Shown: piece after piece, positions 7,000 to 16,097 of the stretch
Layout of the letters: every line of letters begins with the position of its first letter
Numbering within the stretch: the first letter of the stretch is position 1
Assembly (NCBI RefSeq): GCF_004799395.1
Contig: NZ_SSMZ01000334.1
Location: 1-42,374 of the forward strand
Source: Phenylobacterium sp.
GTDB lineage: Bacteria; Pseudomonadota; Alphaproteobacteria; Caulobacterales; Caulobacteraceae
Direction: 5' to 3'
DNA length: 42,374 bases
Position numbers and translations under genes: made by a program
Notes under the pieces: generated by a model
What the model was told of the DNA's origin: nothing
Seen by the model: the letters and a program-made list of their open reading frames with translations, nothing else
Database searches by the model: none

Positions 7000-9696
7000 C
7001 TAGCGGTCCTTTTCGCGCTCGCCGATGGCCGCCTGCGCCGCAGCCAGCCGGGCGATCGGCACGCGGTAGGCCGAGCAGGAGACGTAGTCCAGGCCGACGC
7101 TCTCGCAGAAGGCGATCGAGGCCGGGTCGCCGCCGTGTTCGCCGCAGATGCCGAGCTTGACGTCCGGCCGCACCGCGCGGCCGCGCTCGGCGGCGACGCG
7201 GATCAGGTCGCCGACGCCCTCCTGGTCGAGGCTGACGAAGGGGTCCTTCTCGAATATGCCCTTGTCGATATAGGCGTTCAGGAATCGGCCGCTGTCGTCA
7301 CGGCTGATGCCGAAGGTGGTCTGGGTCAGGTCGTTGGTGCCGAAGGAGAAGAACTCCGCGTTCTCGGCCAGATCGCCCGCGCGCATGCAGGCCCGCGGCA
7401 GTTCCACCATGGTGCCGACCAGGTATTCGATCTCGCGGCCCTTTTCGGCGATCACCTGCCTGGCGACGCGATCCGTCAGTATGCGGAGGAATTTCATCTC
7501 CTCGCCCTTGGCGACCAGGGGATGCATGATCTCCGGGATCGGCGCGGGCCGGCCGGCGGTAGCCACTTCGCAGGCCGCCTCGATGATGGCGCGGACCTGC
7601 ATCTCGTAGATCTCGGGGAAGCTCACGCCTAGGCGGCACCCGCGCAGGCCTAGCATCGGATTGACCTCGTGCAGGTCTTCCACCCGGCGCTTCAGTTTCT
7701 CGGGATCGAGCCCCGAGGCCGCAGCCACCGAGGCTATGTCTTCCTCCGTATGCGGAAGGAATTCGTGCAGCGGTGGGTCGAGCAGGCGGATGGTGACCGG
7801 CAGGCCCTCCATGATCCCGAACAGTTCAACGAAGTCGTCGCGCTGCATGGGCAGGATCTTGGCCAGCGCCGTGCGACGACCCGCCTCGTCATCCGCCAGG
7901 ATCATCTCGCGCACTGCCTGGATGCGGGTGGGGTCGAAGAACATGTGCTCGGTGCGGCAAAGGCCGATGCCCTCGGCGCCGAACTGACGCGCCGTCGTCG
8001 CATCGACCGCCGTCTCGGCATTGGCGCGAACCTTCAGGCGCCTGACACCATCGGCCCATTCCATCAAGGTCGCGAAGTCGCCGGAAAGCTCCGGCTCGAT
8101 CATCTTGACGTCGCCAGTCAGCACCTCGCCGGTCGAGCCGTCGATGGTGATGATATCGCCGGCCTTGAACGTGCGGCCCCTCGCGCGCATCTCGCCGGTC
8201 TTGGCGTCGATGTGGATCTCGCCGGCGCCGGAGACGCAGGGCCGGCCCATGCCGCGGGCGACCACGGCGGCGTGGCTGGTCATGCCGCCGCGGGCCGTGA
8301 CGATGCCGCGCGCGGCGTCCATGCCGCGGATGTCCTCGGGCGAGGTCTCCTCGCGCACCAGGATCACCGCGCCGACCGAGCCGCCCTGCAGTTCGGCGTC
8401 CGCGGCGGTGAAGACGATCTTGCCGGTGGCCGCGCCGGGCGAGGCCGGCAGGCCGGTGGCGATGACCTCGCGGTTTGACGCCGGGTCGATGGTCGGGTGC
8501 AGCAGCTGGTCGAGGGACGACGGCTCGACGCGCATCACCGCCTCTTCCCGCGTGATCAGCCCCTCGGACGCCAGGTCGACGGCGACCTTCAGCGCGGCCT
8601 TGGCGGTGCGCTTGCCGTTGCGCGTCTGCAGCATGTAGAGCCGGCCCTTTTCGACCGTGAACTCGATGTCCTGCATGTCGCGGTAGTGGGTCTCGAGCTT
8701 TTCGACGACCGCTTTGAACTGGACGAAGACGTCGGGCAGCGCCTCCTCCATCGAGGGGTTCTTCTCGCCCATCTCCTCGCGGGCGATCTTGGTCAGCGCC
8801 TGGGGCGTGCGGATGCCGGCCACCACGTCCTCGCCCTGGGCGTTGATCAGGAACTCGCCGTAGAGCCGGTTCTCGCCGGTGGACGGGTTGCGGGTGAAGG
8901 CGACGCCGGTGGCCGAGGTCTCGCCCATGTTGCCGAACACCATCGACTGGACGTTGACCGCCGTGCCCCAGCTTTCCGGGATGTCGTGCATGCGGCGGTA
9001 GAACTTCGCCCGGTCGTTCATCCAGCTGGCGAAGACCGCGCTGACCGCGCCCCATAGCTGGGCCTGCGGATCCTGCGGGAAGGCCTGGCCGAGCTCGCCC
9101 TCGACCGCCTTCTTATAGTCGCGGACCACGGCTTCCCAATCGTCGGCGGAAAGCGCGGTGTCGACGGTGACGTCGAGCCGCTCCTTATGTTCGTCGAGGA
9201 TCTCCTCGAACATGTGGTGGTCCAGATCAAGGACCACGTTGGAGTACATCTGGATGAAGCGGCGGTAGCTGTCGAAGGCGAAGCGGCGGTCGCCGGCCAG
9301 CTTGGCCAGGCCCTCGACCGTCTGGTCGTTGAGGCCCAGGTTCAGCACCGTGTCCATCATGCCGGGCATCGAGGCCCGCGCGCCGGAGCGCACCGAGACC
9401 AGCAGCGGATTGGCCGGGTCGCCGAAGGTCTTGCCGGTCTGTTGTTCGACGATCTTCAGGGCCGTGGCCACCTCGCCCTCGAGTTCGGCCGGATAGCGCT
9501 TTTCGTTGCCGTAGTAGTGGACGCAGGCCTCGGTGGTGATGGTGAACCCCGGCGGCACCGGCAGGCCGAGCGACGACATCTCAGCCAGGTTGGCGCCCTT
9601 GCCACCCAAGAGGTTCTTCATCGAGGCGTCGCCATCCGCGCGCCCGCCGCCAAAGGCGTAGACCCAGCGCGTCTTGGTCATCGTCTCGGCCGGCAT
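7000..9696 (-). CDS. ppdK: Pyruvate, phosphate dikinase
   Basis: An 898-residue enzyme interconverting pyruvate + ATP + Pi and PEP + AMP + PPi in the cytoplasm. The N-terminal ATP-grasp domain is followed by the swivelling phosphohistidine domain with GGMTSHAAV (His475; the preceding Thr473 is the site phosphorylated by PDRP regulators in other organisms) and the C-terminal PEP/pyruvate barrel with the catalytic Cys851 in GICGEHGG. The length matches the family. The ATG at 9696 has GAGGGA 7 bases upstream; an in-frame ATG five codons later is closer to the family's usual N-terminus. It follows glyS by 25 bases in the same direction, so glyQ-glyS-ppdK is probably one transcript. Confidence 0.97.
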   Translation of the reverse strand: MPAETMTKTRWVYAFGGGRADGDASMKNLLGGKGANLAEMSSLGLPVPPGFTITTEACVHYYGNEKRYPAELEGEVATALKIVEQQTGKTFGDPANPLLVSVRSGARASMPGMMDTVLNLGLNDQTVEGLAKLAGDRRFAFDSYRRFIQMYSNVVLDLDHHMFEEILDEHKERLDVTVDTALSADDWEAVVRDYKKAVEGELGQAFPQDPQAQLWGAVSAVFASWMNDRAKFYRRMHDIPESWGTAVNVQSMVFGNMGETSATGVAFTRNPSTGENRLYGEFLINAQGEDVVAGIRTPQALTKIAREEMGEKNPSMEEALPDVFVQFKAVVEKLETHYRDMQDIEFTVEKGRLYMLQTRNGKRTAKAALKVAVDLASEGLITREEAVMRVEPSSLDQLLHPTIDPASNREVIATGLPASPGAATGKIVFTAADAELQGGSVGAVILVREETSPEDIRGMDAARGIVTARGGMTSHAAVVARGMGRPCVSGAGEIHIDAKTGEMRARGRTFKAGDIITIDGSTGEVLTGDVKMIEPELSGDFATLMEWADGVRRLKVRANAETAVDATTARQFGAEGIGLCRTEHMFFDPTRIQAVREMILADDEAGRRTALAKILPMQRDDFVELFGIMEGLPVTIRLLDPPLHEFLPHTEEDIASVAAASGLDPEKLKRRVEDLHEVNPMLGLRGCRLGVSFPEIYEMQVRAIIEAACEVATAGRPAPIPEIMHPLVAKGEEMKFLRILTDRVARQVIAEKGREIEYLVGTMVELPRACMRAGDLAENAEFFSFGTNDLTQTTFGISRDDSGRFLNAYIDKGIFEKDPFVSLDQEGVGDLIRVAAERGRAVRPDVKLGICGEHGGDPASIAFCESVGLDYVSCSAYRVPIARLAAAQAAIGEREKDR

Positions 9697-9721
9697 CGTT
9701 GTCCCTCGTCGTCTGGTCTGG

Positions 9722-11716
9722 CTAGCCGGTGATCTGGCCGAAGTCCGCCACGCGGCCCATCGCGTCGCGCACCTTGATCAGAAGCCGGAGCCGGTTTTCC
9801 CGTTCCGCAGCTACATCGGAGTTCACTAAGACCTTGTCAAAGAAGGCGTCCACCGGCTCGCGCAGGAGGGCAAGCTCGCGCATGGCCGCGGCGTAGTCTT
9901 CCTTGTCGAGCGCCTTGCCGACCTCGACCTCCATATGGCCGACGGCGTTGGTCAGCGCGCCCTCCTCGCCCGGCGCCGAGGCGTTGGGCTCGCCGGTCGG
10001 CAGTGGTCCCTTCTTCTCCTCGGCCTTGAGGATGTTCACCGCGCGCTTGTAGCCGGCCAGCAGGTTCTTGCCGTCCTCGGTCCCGAGGAAGCCGGACAGC
10101 GCGTTCACCTTGGAGACGATGCGGACGATGTCGTCGTCGCCCAGCGCGAACACCGCATCCACGAGGTCGTGGCGCTCACCCTGCTCGCGTAGAAGCACCT
10201 TCAGCCGGTCGGCGAAGAAGGCGATCAGGTCAACGCCGGCGAGCGGGCTGAGCGGCAGGCGCGTGCGCGTCGCCAGCAGGATGCGGATCACGCCCAGGGC
10301 CGCGCGGCGCAAGGCATAGGGGTCGCGGCTGCCGGTGGGCTTCTCGTCGATGGCGAAGAAACTGACCAGCGTGTCGAGCTTGTCGGCCAGCGCCACCGTG
10401 GCGGCCACCGCTTGCACCGGCACGTCGTCGTTGGGGCCCTGGGGGCGATAGTGGCTGCGGATCGCGTCGGCGACTTCCGGATCGAGGCCTTCCTTCCCCG
10501 CGTAGTAGCCGCCCATGATCCCCTGGAGTTCAGGGAACTCACCGACCATTCCTGAGCCCAGGTCCGACTTGCAGAGCCGCGCCGCGTGCTCGGCCAGCGC
10601 CTTGTCGGCCCCCGTATGGGCCGCCAGTTCGCCGGCCAAGGCGGTGATCCGCTCCACCCGCTCGTACATTGTCCCGAGCTTGGCGTGGAAGGTGACGCCC
10701 TTCAGCTTCTCCAGCCGGTCTTCCAGGCGGACTTTCAGGTCCTCGTCCCAGAAGAACCGGGCGTCGGAGAGCCGCGCCGACAGCACCTTGGCGTTTCCCG
10801 CCGCGATGGCTTTGCCGCCGTCTGCCGCTTCGACATTGGCCACGGTGACGAAGTGGGGCGCGAGGAACCCCGACCGCGGATCGCGCACGGCGAAATACTT
10901 CTGGTGCGTGCGCATGGAGGTGCGGATCACCTCCGGCGGCAGGTCCAGGAAATCCGGGTCCATGTCCCCCAGGATCGGCGTCGGCCATTCGGCGAGCCCT
11001 GCGACCTCGTCCAGCAGGCCTTCGTCCTCCACGAGATCGAGGTTGCGCGCGAAGCAGAGGGTGCGCGCCGCATCCATGATCCGCTCCTTCCGCTCCTCGG
11101 GATCGAGGACCACGAAGTGGCTGCGGAGTTCGTCGTCATATTCGTCGAAGTTGCGCGCCCAGAACGGCTTGGCGCTGCCCATGAAGCGGTGGCCCTCGCT
11201 GGTGTCGCCGGACTGGACCTCGTCGATCCAGAACGGGACCACCTGGCCGTCGAAGACGCAGAGGATGCGCTTCAGCGGCCGCACCCAGCGCAGGGTCCCG
11301 CGGCCCCAGGTCATCGACTTGGGCCACGGAAAGGTCCGCACGATGCCGTCGACCATCTCGGCGACGATCTCGGCGGTAGGGCGTCCGGGTTTGTGCAGGT
11401 GGGCGAAATAGACGCCGTCGCGCTCGGTGAGCTGGTCGCGCGTCAGGCCCGTGGAGCGCAGGAAGCCCTCGATCGCTTGGTCGGGCGAACCCACGCGGGG
11501 GCCTTTGCGCTCCTCGTGCCGGTCGCTCTGCGCGGCCGGCAAGCCCTCGGCGATCAGGGTCAGCCGCCGCGGGCCGGCGAAGGTCTTCAGCGCCTCCGGC
11601 AGCAGCCCCTCGGCCGCCAGACGCTCACGCGCCATCCGCTCCAGGTCGCGCGCCGCATTGGCCTGCATTCGCGCAGGGATTTCTTCGGAGAACAGTTCGA
11701 GCAACAGCTGCGGCAT
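9722..11716 (-). CDS. glyS: Glycyl-tRNA synthetase beta subunit
   Basis: The beta chain (664 residues) of the bacterial alpha2-beta2 glycyl-tRNA synthetase, which binds the tRNA. The N-terminus MPQLLLELFSEEIPARM is the family signature, followed by the B3/4-like and HD-like core and the C-terminal anticodon-binding domain. The frame is open for 15 more codons upstream, but those overlap glyQ; the ATG at 11716 begins 2 bases after the glyQ stop and matches the family start. This spacing implies translational coupling and balanced subunit synthesis. ppdK lies downstream. Confidence 0.97.
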   Translation of the reverse strand: MPQLLLELFSEEIPARMQANAARDLERMARERLAAEGLLPEALKTFAGPRRLTLIAEGLPAAQSDRHEERKGPRVGSPDQAIEGFLRSTGLTRDQLTERDGVYFAHLHKPGRPTAEIVAEMVDGIVRTFPWPKSMTWGRGTLRWVRPLKRILCVFDGQVVPFWIDEVQSGDTSEGHRFMGSAKPFWARNFDEYDDELRSHFVVLDPEERKERIMDAARTLCFARNLDLVEDEGLLDEVAGLAEWPTPILGDMDPDFLDLPPEVIRTSMRTHQKYFAVRDPRSGFLAPHFVTVANVEAADGGKAIAAGNAKVLSARLSDARFFWDEDLKVRLEDRLEKLKGVTFHAKLGTMYERVERITALAGELAAHTGADKALAEHAARLCKSDLGSGMVGEFPELQGIMGGYYAGKEGLDPEVADAIRSHYRPQGPNDDVPVQAVAATVALADKLDTLVSFFAIDEKPTGSRDPYALRRAALGVIRILLATRTRLPLSPLAGVDLIAFFADRLKVLLREQGERHDLVDAVFALGDDDIVRIVSKVNALSGFLGTEDGKNLLAGYKRAVNILKAEEKKGPLPTGEPNASAPGEEGALTNAVGHMEVEVGKALDKEDYAAAMRELALLREPVDAFFDKVLVNSDVAAERENRLRLLIKVRDAMGRVADFGQITG

Positions 11717-11718
11717 GG

Positions 11719-12618
11719 TCAGCCGTTCCCGCCTTCGTTGGCGACCCAGGCTTCGGCGCACATCCTGGTCAGGTCGCGGATGCGGCCGATGTAGCTCTGG
11801 CGCTCGGCGACGGCGATGGCGCCGCGCGAATCCATCTTGTTGAACAGGTGGCTGGCCTTCAGCACGTGGTCGTAGGCCGGCAGCACGATCGCCTGGCCCT
11901 GCGGCCCCGTGAGCGCCAGCAGGCGCGGGACCTCTGCCTCCATATCCTCGAACTCGCGCTTCAGCATGTCGACGTCGTAGCCGTGGAAATTGGCCTCCGA
12001 CTGCTGGCGTTCGTTCTCCAGGAAGACGTCGCCATAGGTCATCGGCGCTGGACCGTCAGGGTCGTTGAACGCCAGCTGCGTGAAATGGTCGACGCCCTGC
12101 AGGTACATGGCCAGGCGCTCCAGGCCGTAGGTCAGCTCGCCGGCCACCGGCCAGACGTCCAGGCCGCCCACCTGCTGGAAGTAGGTGTACTGGGTCACCT
12201 CCATCCCGTCGCACCAGACCTCCCAGCCGAGGCCCCAGGCGCCGACTGTGGGGTTTTCCCAGTCGTCCTCGACGAAGCGGATGTCGTGCAGGCGCGTGTC
12301 GAGGCCGATGGCGTTCAGGCTGCCCAGGTAGAGATCCTGCAGGTTGTCGGGGTTCGGCTTCAGGATCACCTGGTACTGGTAATAGTGCTGCAGCCGGTTG
12401 GGGTTCTCCCCATAGCGGCCGTCGGCCGGACGGCGCGAGGGCTGCACATAGGCCGCCCGCCAGGGTTTGGGTCCCAGCGCCCGAAGCACCGTCGCCGGGT
12501 GCAGAGTTCCCGCGCCCACTTCAATGTCGTGCGGCTGCAGGATCACGCAGCCTTGCGCCCCCCAATATTCGTGCAGCTTCAGGATCAGGTCCTGAAACGA
12601 AAGCGGCTTGTCGGGCAT
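11719..12618 (-). CDS. glyQ: Glycyl-tRNA synthetase alpha subunit
   Basis: The catalytic alpha chain (299 residues) that activates glycine with ATP. It shows the class II synthetase features of the GlyRS-alpha family, including [19 protein letters not shown] near the N-terminus, [19 protein letters not shown] and the [14 protein letters not shown] segment near residue 190. The longer reading frame adds 26 residues, but the ATG at 12618 gives the family N-terminus [12 protein letters not shown]. It is the first gene of glyQ-glyS-ppdK. A candidate promoter at 12668-12696 overlaps the terminator of the upstream small gene. Confidence 0.97.
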   Translation of the reverse strand: MPDKPLSFQDLILKLHEYWGAQGCVILQPHDIEVGAGTLHPATVLRALGPKPWRAAYVQPSRRPADGRYGENPNRLQHYYQYQVILKPNPDNLQDLYLGSLNAIGLDTRLHDIRFVEDDWENPTVGAWGLGWEVWCDGMEVTQYTYFQQVGGLDVWPVAGELTYGLERLAMYLQGVDHFTQLAFNDPDGPAPMTYGDVFLENERQQSEANFHGYDVDMLKREFEDMEAEVPRLLALTGPQGQAIVLPAYDHVLKASHLFNKMDSRGAIAVAERQSYIGRIRDLTRMCAEAWVANEGGNG

Positions 12619-12652
12619 GGGGCTGGGCTGGTTGAGGCTTGTTCGCAGGCGC

Positions 12653-12685
12653 AAAAAAAGTCGGCGGACCATAGGGCCCGCCGAC
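12653..12685 (-). terminator. Intrinsic terminator for the Thr-rich small gene
   Basis: On the minus strand an 8-bp perfect stem (GTCGGCGG with CCGCCGAC, 10-base loop) is followed directly by seven T residues (seven A residues at 12653-12659 on the given strand). It lies about 45 bases after the stop of the small gene at 12731 and before glyQ, so it separates those two transcripts. Confidence 0.8.
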
Positions 12686-12696
12686 CTCGGCTTCAA
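12668..12696 (-). promoter_or_regulatory. Candidate sigma-70-type promoter for glyQ
   Basis: On the minus strand TTGAAG (12691-12696) and TATGGT (12668-12673) are separated by 17 bases, four of six matches to each consensus box. Transcription would begin near 12660, about 40 bases before the glyQ ATG. The -10 box sits in the loop of the upstream gene's terminator hairpin. The assignment rests on box similarity and on the short space available. Confidence 0.35.
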
Positions 12697-12730
12697 CCCG
12701 CCCTAAGAGGCGGAAATCGAATGCGTTTGC

Positions 12731-13048
12731 TTAGTTGCCCTTGGGCGCCGTGCGCTTGCCGGCCTGCGACATGGGCTGGCCGTATTTGGCGCGGTTTTCC
12801 TTGGTGTCGGGCACCGGGCCGTTGGTGGTGAGCGTGTTGGTCACCGAAGCGCCGGTGGCCGGGTCGCTCGTGGTCACCGAGGTGGAGATCGCCGCGCCGG
12901 TGGGGGCCGCCGTGGCGTCGGTCGTGGCCGTCGCAGCCGGCGCGGGGGGCGCGGCCGTCGTCGTGGTGGTCGTGGTCTGCTGCGCGTACGCCGCGCCGCC
13001 GATGAGGGCGGTCGCGGCGACGGCGGTGATCAGGGTGGCGATCTTCAT
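12731..13048 (-). CDS. Small exported Thr/Ala-rich protein of unknown function
   Basis: A 105-residue protein with a clear signal peptide (MKIATLITAVAATALIGG, cleavage after AYA) followed by a run of seven Thr, an Ala/Pro/Thr-rich low-complexity stretch, a segment with TTSDPATGASVTNTL, and a basic C-terminus containing KYGQPMSQAGKRTAPKGN. I recognise no catalytic domain. The ATG at 13048 is chosen over one 30 bases upstream because it begins the signal peptide and has GGAGA 7 bases before it. It follows the fasciclin gene by 56 bases in the same direction, so both may be expressed together. An intrinsic terminator follows. It is probably periplasmic or cell-surface. Confidence 0.7.
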   Translation of the reverse strand: MKIATLITAVAATALIGGAAYAQQTTTTTTTAAPPAPAATATTDATAAPTGAAISTSVTTSDPATGASVTNTLTTNGPVPDTKENRAKYGQPMSQAGKRTAPKGN

Positions 13049-13104
13049 GGCTGGGTCTCCGGTTGCCTTCGTCAGCAACTAGAAAGCCCCACGCCGGTGA
13101 AGGT

Positions 13105-13734
13105 TCATTTCTTCTTCTTGGTCGGCGGAGCGGCCGGAGCCGGTTCCGGCGCGGCCGCAGCGGCCTCCGGCGGAGGCTCTGGCAGGGTCTCGGGCACCGA
13201 GCCCGCGACCATCAGGGCGTCCACCACGTGGATGACGCCGTTCGAAGCCATCACATCCGACTGGATGATGGTGGCGTTGTCGGCCTTCAGCGTGCCGTCG
13301 GCGGCGGTGCCGTCCACGACGATCTTGTCCCCCGCGCCGCTGGGCAGACCGCCGTGCGCGCCCTTGATCTTCGAGGAGTCGATCTTGGCGTTGATGATGT
13401 AGTGCAGCAGGAACTTCTGCAGGCCCGGCTTGTCGGACATCATGCTGTCGAGCTTCGACTGCGGGAACGCCGCGTCGGTGGGCGCGAACACCGTCAGGCC
13501 CGGGCTCGACTTCAGCAGGCTGGACAGGTTCGTGGCGTCCAGCGCCTTGGTGAACACCGTGAAATTGGGCGAAGCGCGCAGCGTGTTGCTGAGGTCGCCG
13601 TTCGGGACGAGCTTCGCCACCGCGGCGGTCGAGGCGGCGGGCGGCGCGGCGGCGGGCGGCGGAGTCTGAGCGACGGCGGCGCCGGCAAGCAAGGAGACGG
13701 CCGCAGCCGCAGTCAGCAAACGATGGATCGGCAT
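13105..13734 (-). CDS. Exported fasciclin (FAS1) domain protein
   Basis: A 209-residue protein with a signal peptide (MPIHRLLTAAAAVSLLAGAAVAQ), an Ala/Pro linker and one FAS1 domain at about residues 50-180. The FAS1 landmarks are present: LTVFAPTDAAFPQ near residue 80, the YH-type motif LLHYIINAKI, and the closing GVIHVVDALM. A Pro/Ala/Glu-rich tail ends in four Lys. FAS1 domains mediate adhesion or extracellular binding, but no ligand can be deduced. The tail has no sortase motif or membrane anchor. It is upstream of the Thr-rich gene, and its promoter must lie in the 366-base gap shared with glnK. Confidence 0.9.
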   Translation of the reverse strand: MPIHRLLTAAAAVSLLAGAAVAQTPPPAAAPPAASTAAVAKLVPNGDLSNTLRASPNFTVFTKALDATNLSSLLKSSPGLTVFAPTDAAFPQSKLDSMMSDKPGLQKFLLHYIINAKIDSSKIKGAHGGLPSGAGDKIVVDGTAADGTLKADNATIIQSDVMASNGVIHVVDALMVAGSVPETLPEPPPEAAAAAPEPAPAAPPTKKKK

Positions 13735-13936
13735 CAGGTCCTCGGTCTGAATTCAAACAGGTCTTGGGAACGCGCACGTACCATGAGGGTTCGCCGTGTC
13801 CTACGCGTGTCGGAGGCTAGGTTTCCAGGTCACGCGTTCGTGAAAGCGGCGTTCACACGCCAAAACTAGCGGGCTGGACGGTCCAATCGCTCAAATTCCA
13901 GGCAACCCGCCCCAGGGTCGCCCACAGATCGGGCGC

Positions 13937-13952
13937 CGGCCGCCTTCTTGCT
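13937..13952 (+). promoter_or_regulatory. Candidate sigma-54 promoter for glnK-amtB
   Basis: CGGCCGCCTTCTTGCT keeps the invariant GG-N10-GC of -24/-12 promoters and a good -12 element (TTGCT), but the -24 element matches TGGCACG only partly. Transcription would begin near 13963, leaving a leader of about 140 bases. NtrC and sigma-54 control of glnK-amtB is common in proteobacteria, which makes this plausible. I found no clear NtrC site upstream. Confidence 0.3.
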
Positions 13953-14005
13953 CAGCTTCCCTACCCCATCGGGCCGCGCCTGGGCCCCGCGCCGATAGCG
14001 TCTGA

Positions 14006-14440
<435 letters not shown>

Positions 14441-14469
14441 CGGTCAAAATTCAAGGGGACATGACAGCC

Positions 14470-15921
14470 ATGAAGCTTATCGGATTGAAAAGGCTGGCAG
14501 GGCTCGCGCTCGCCGCCGCCGTGATCGGGGGTCCGTTCGCCGGATCCGCGCTCGCGCAAACCCCCGCCGCGCCGGCCGCTCCGGCGCCCGCCGCCGCGGC
14601 TCCGGCGACACCTGCCGCACCTGACGCCACCGCTGCGGCGGCCGCTCCGGCCGCGGCTGCGCCCGCCGCGGCTCCGGCCCCGGTGAAGATCGACACCGGC
14701 GACACCGCCTGGATGCTCACCTCGTCCTGCCTGGTGCTGATGATGACCATCCCGGGCCTGGCGCTCTTCTACGCCGGCATGGTGCGCAAGAAGAACATCC
14801 TGGCGACCCTCGCCCAGAGCTTCGGCGCGACCGCGCTGATCACCGTGCTCTGGATGATCATCGGCTACTCGATCGCCTTCACCGACGGTGGCAAGAACAA
14901 CGCCCTGATCGGCGGCGTGAAGTACCTGCTGCTCGGACCGATGGGGCTTAACGCGACCAGCACGCTGGCCCCGACGATCCCCGAGTCCGTCTACATGTTC
15001 TTCCAGATGACCTTCGCGATCATCACCCCGGCCCTGATCGCCGGCGCCCTGGCTGACCGCATGAAGTTCTCCGCCTTCCTGGCCTTCATGGGCGCCTGGC
15101 TGTTGTTGGTCTACTGCCCGATCGCCCACTGGGTGTGGGGCGGCGGCTGGCTGGGGACCATGGGCGCGCTGGACTACGCCGGCGGCACCGTCGTGCACCT
15201 GAACGCCGGCACCGCGGGCCTCGTCGCGGCCTTGATGCTCGGCAAGCGTAAGGGCCTCGGCGTCGAGAACATGGCGCCGCACAACCTGGCCTACAGCGTG
15301 ATCGGCGCCTCGCTGCTGTGGGTTGGCTGGTTCGGCTTCAACGCCGGCTCGGCAGTGACCTCCAACGTCAACGCCGGCATGGCCGCCGCAGCGACCCAGA
15401 TCGCCACGGCCGCCGCGGCGCTCGCCTGGATGTTCGCCGAGTGGATCATCTCCAAGAAGCCGTCGGTCCTGGGCATGGTCTCAGGCGCCGTGGCGGGCCT
15501 GGTGGCGATCACGCCGGCGTCCGGCTTCGTGAACCCGGTGGGCGCACTGATCATCGGCCTCGCGGCCGGGGTGGTCTGCTACATCTCTGCGGTCCACGTG
15601 AAGAAGATGATCGGCTACGACGACGCCCTCGACTGCTGGGGCGTGCACGGCGTCGGCGGGGCTCTGGGCGCCCTGTTGACCGGCGTCTTCGCCAGCAAGC
15701 TGATCAATCCCGGATCGGCGCCGAAGGGCGGCCTGCTGGAGGGCAACCCCCACCAGATGGTGCTGCAGTTCTACGACGTGGGCGCGACCTTCCTCTACTG
15801 CGGGGTCGTGACCTTCGTGATCCTGCTGGTGATCAAGTACACGATCGGCCTGCGGGTTTCCGAAGAGGTCGAGGTCGAGGGTCTCGACATCAACCTCCAC
15901 GGCGAGATCGTGCACGGCTAA
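14470..15921 (+). CDS. amtB: Ammonium transporter AmtB
   Basis: A trimeric inner-membrane ammonium channel (483 residues from this start) with about 11 core membrane segments. The twin pore histidines can be seen in TVVHLNAGTAG and GVHGVGGALGAL, and the Amt signature DYAGGTVVHLNAG is intact. The precursor starts with a cleavable signal peptide (cleavage after ALAQ), followed by about 50 residues of almost pure Ala and Pro before the core at GDTAWMLTSSC. An ATG at 14461 is also in frame; it is only 2 bases from AGGGG, so the ATG at 14470, about 11 bases away, is slightly preferred. Co-transcribed with glnK; a strong terminator follows. Confidence 0.95.
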   Translation: MKLIGLKRLAGLALAAAVIGGPFAGSALAQTPAAPAAPAPAAAAPATPAAPDATAAAAAPAAAAPAAAPAPVKIDTGDTAWMLTSSCLVLMMTIPGLALFYAGMVRKKNILATLAQSFGATALITVLWMIIGYSIAFTDGGKNNALIGGVKYLLLGPMGLNATSTLAPTIPESVYMFFQMTFAIITPALIAGALADRMKFSAFLAFMGAWLLLVYCPIAHWVWGGGWLGTMGALDYAGGTVVHLNAGTAGLVAALMLGKRKGLGVENMAPHNLAYSVIGASLLWVGWFGFNAGSAVTSNVNAGMAAAATQIATAAAALAWMFAEWIISKKPSVLGMVSGAVAGLVAITPASGFVNPVGALIIGLAAGVVCYISAVHVKKMIGYDDALDCWGVHGVGGALGALLTGVFASKLINPGSAPKGGLLEGNPHQMVLQFYDVGATFLYCGVVTFVILLVIKYTIGLRVSEEVEVEGLDINLHGEIVHG

Positions 15922-15950
15922 GCACAACCCGACGAGAGCGGGAATACGGA

Positions 15951-15977
15951 ACGGGGGTCCTTCGGGGCCCCCGTTTT
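15951..15977 (+). terminator. Intrinsic terminator of glnK-amtB (UUCG tetraloop)
   Basis: ACGGGGGTCC and GGGCCCCCGT pair as a 10-bp stem with one G-U pair around a TTCG tetraloop, followed by TTTTCGTTT. It begins 30 bases after the amtB stop. Confidence 0.92.
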
Positions 15978-15987
15978 CGTTTGGCGA

Positions 15988-16097
15988 TTCCTCCCCTTCG
16001 GGTGTCCCGAAAGGCCGGAGGGGCTTCCGCTCAAACCCAGGGGGACGCCTCGGTCAGCCTTGCTGACAGGTCCTCCGATGGGGAGCGACTTGGCTTA
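15988..16097. repeat. Structured interspersed repeat, copy A (degenerate)
   Basis: This matches the element at 41862-42005: both share TTCCTCCCC, GGCCGGAGGGG, TTCCGCTCAAA, the hairpin GTCAGC-N3-GCTGAC (here 16053-16067), and an end resembling GGGGAGC-ACT-GGC-TA. Copy A is shorter and more diverged. The block ends in TTA, which is the TAA stop codon of ispE read on the minus strand. The family resembles the abundant intergenic repeats of Caulobacteraceae, from memory. Confidence 0.75.

Noticed and set aside
13766..13795. GGAAC followed 16 bases later by GGTT, as a possible ECF (SigT-like) promoter
   Set aside because: The -10 part does not match CGTT, and the site points towards glnK from more than 300 bases away.
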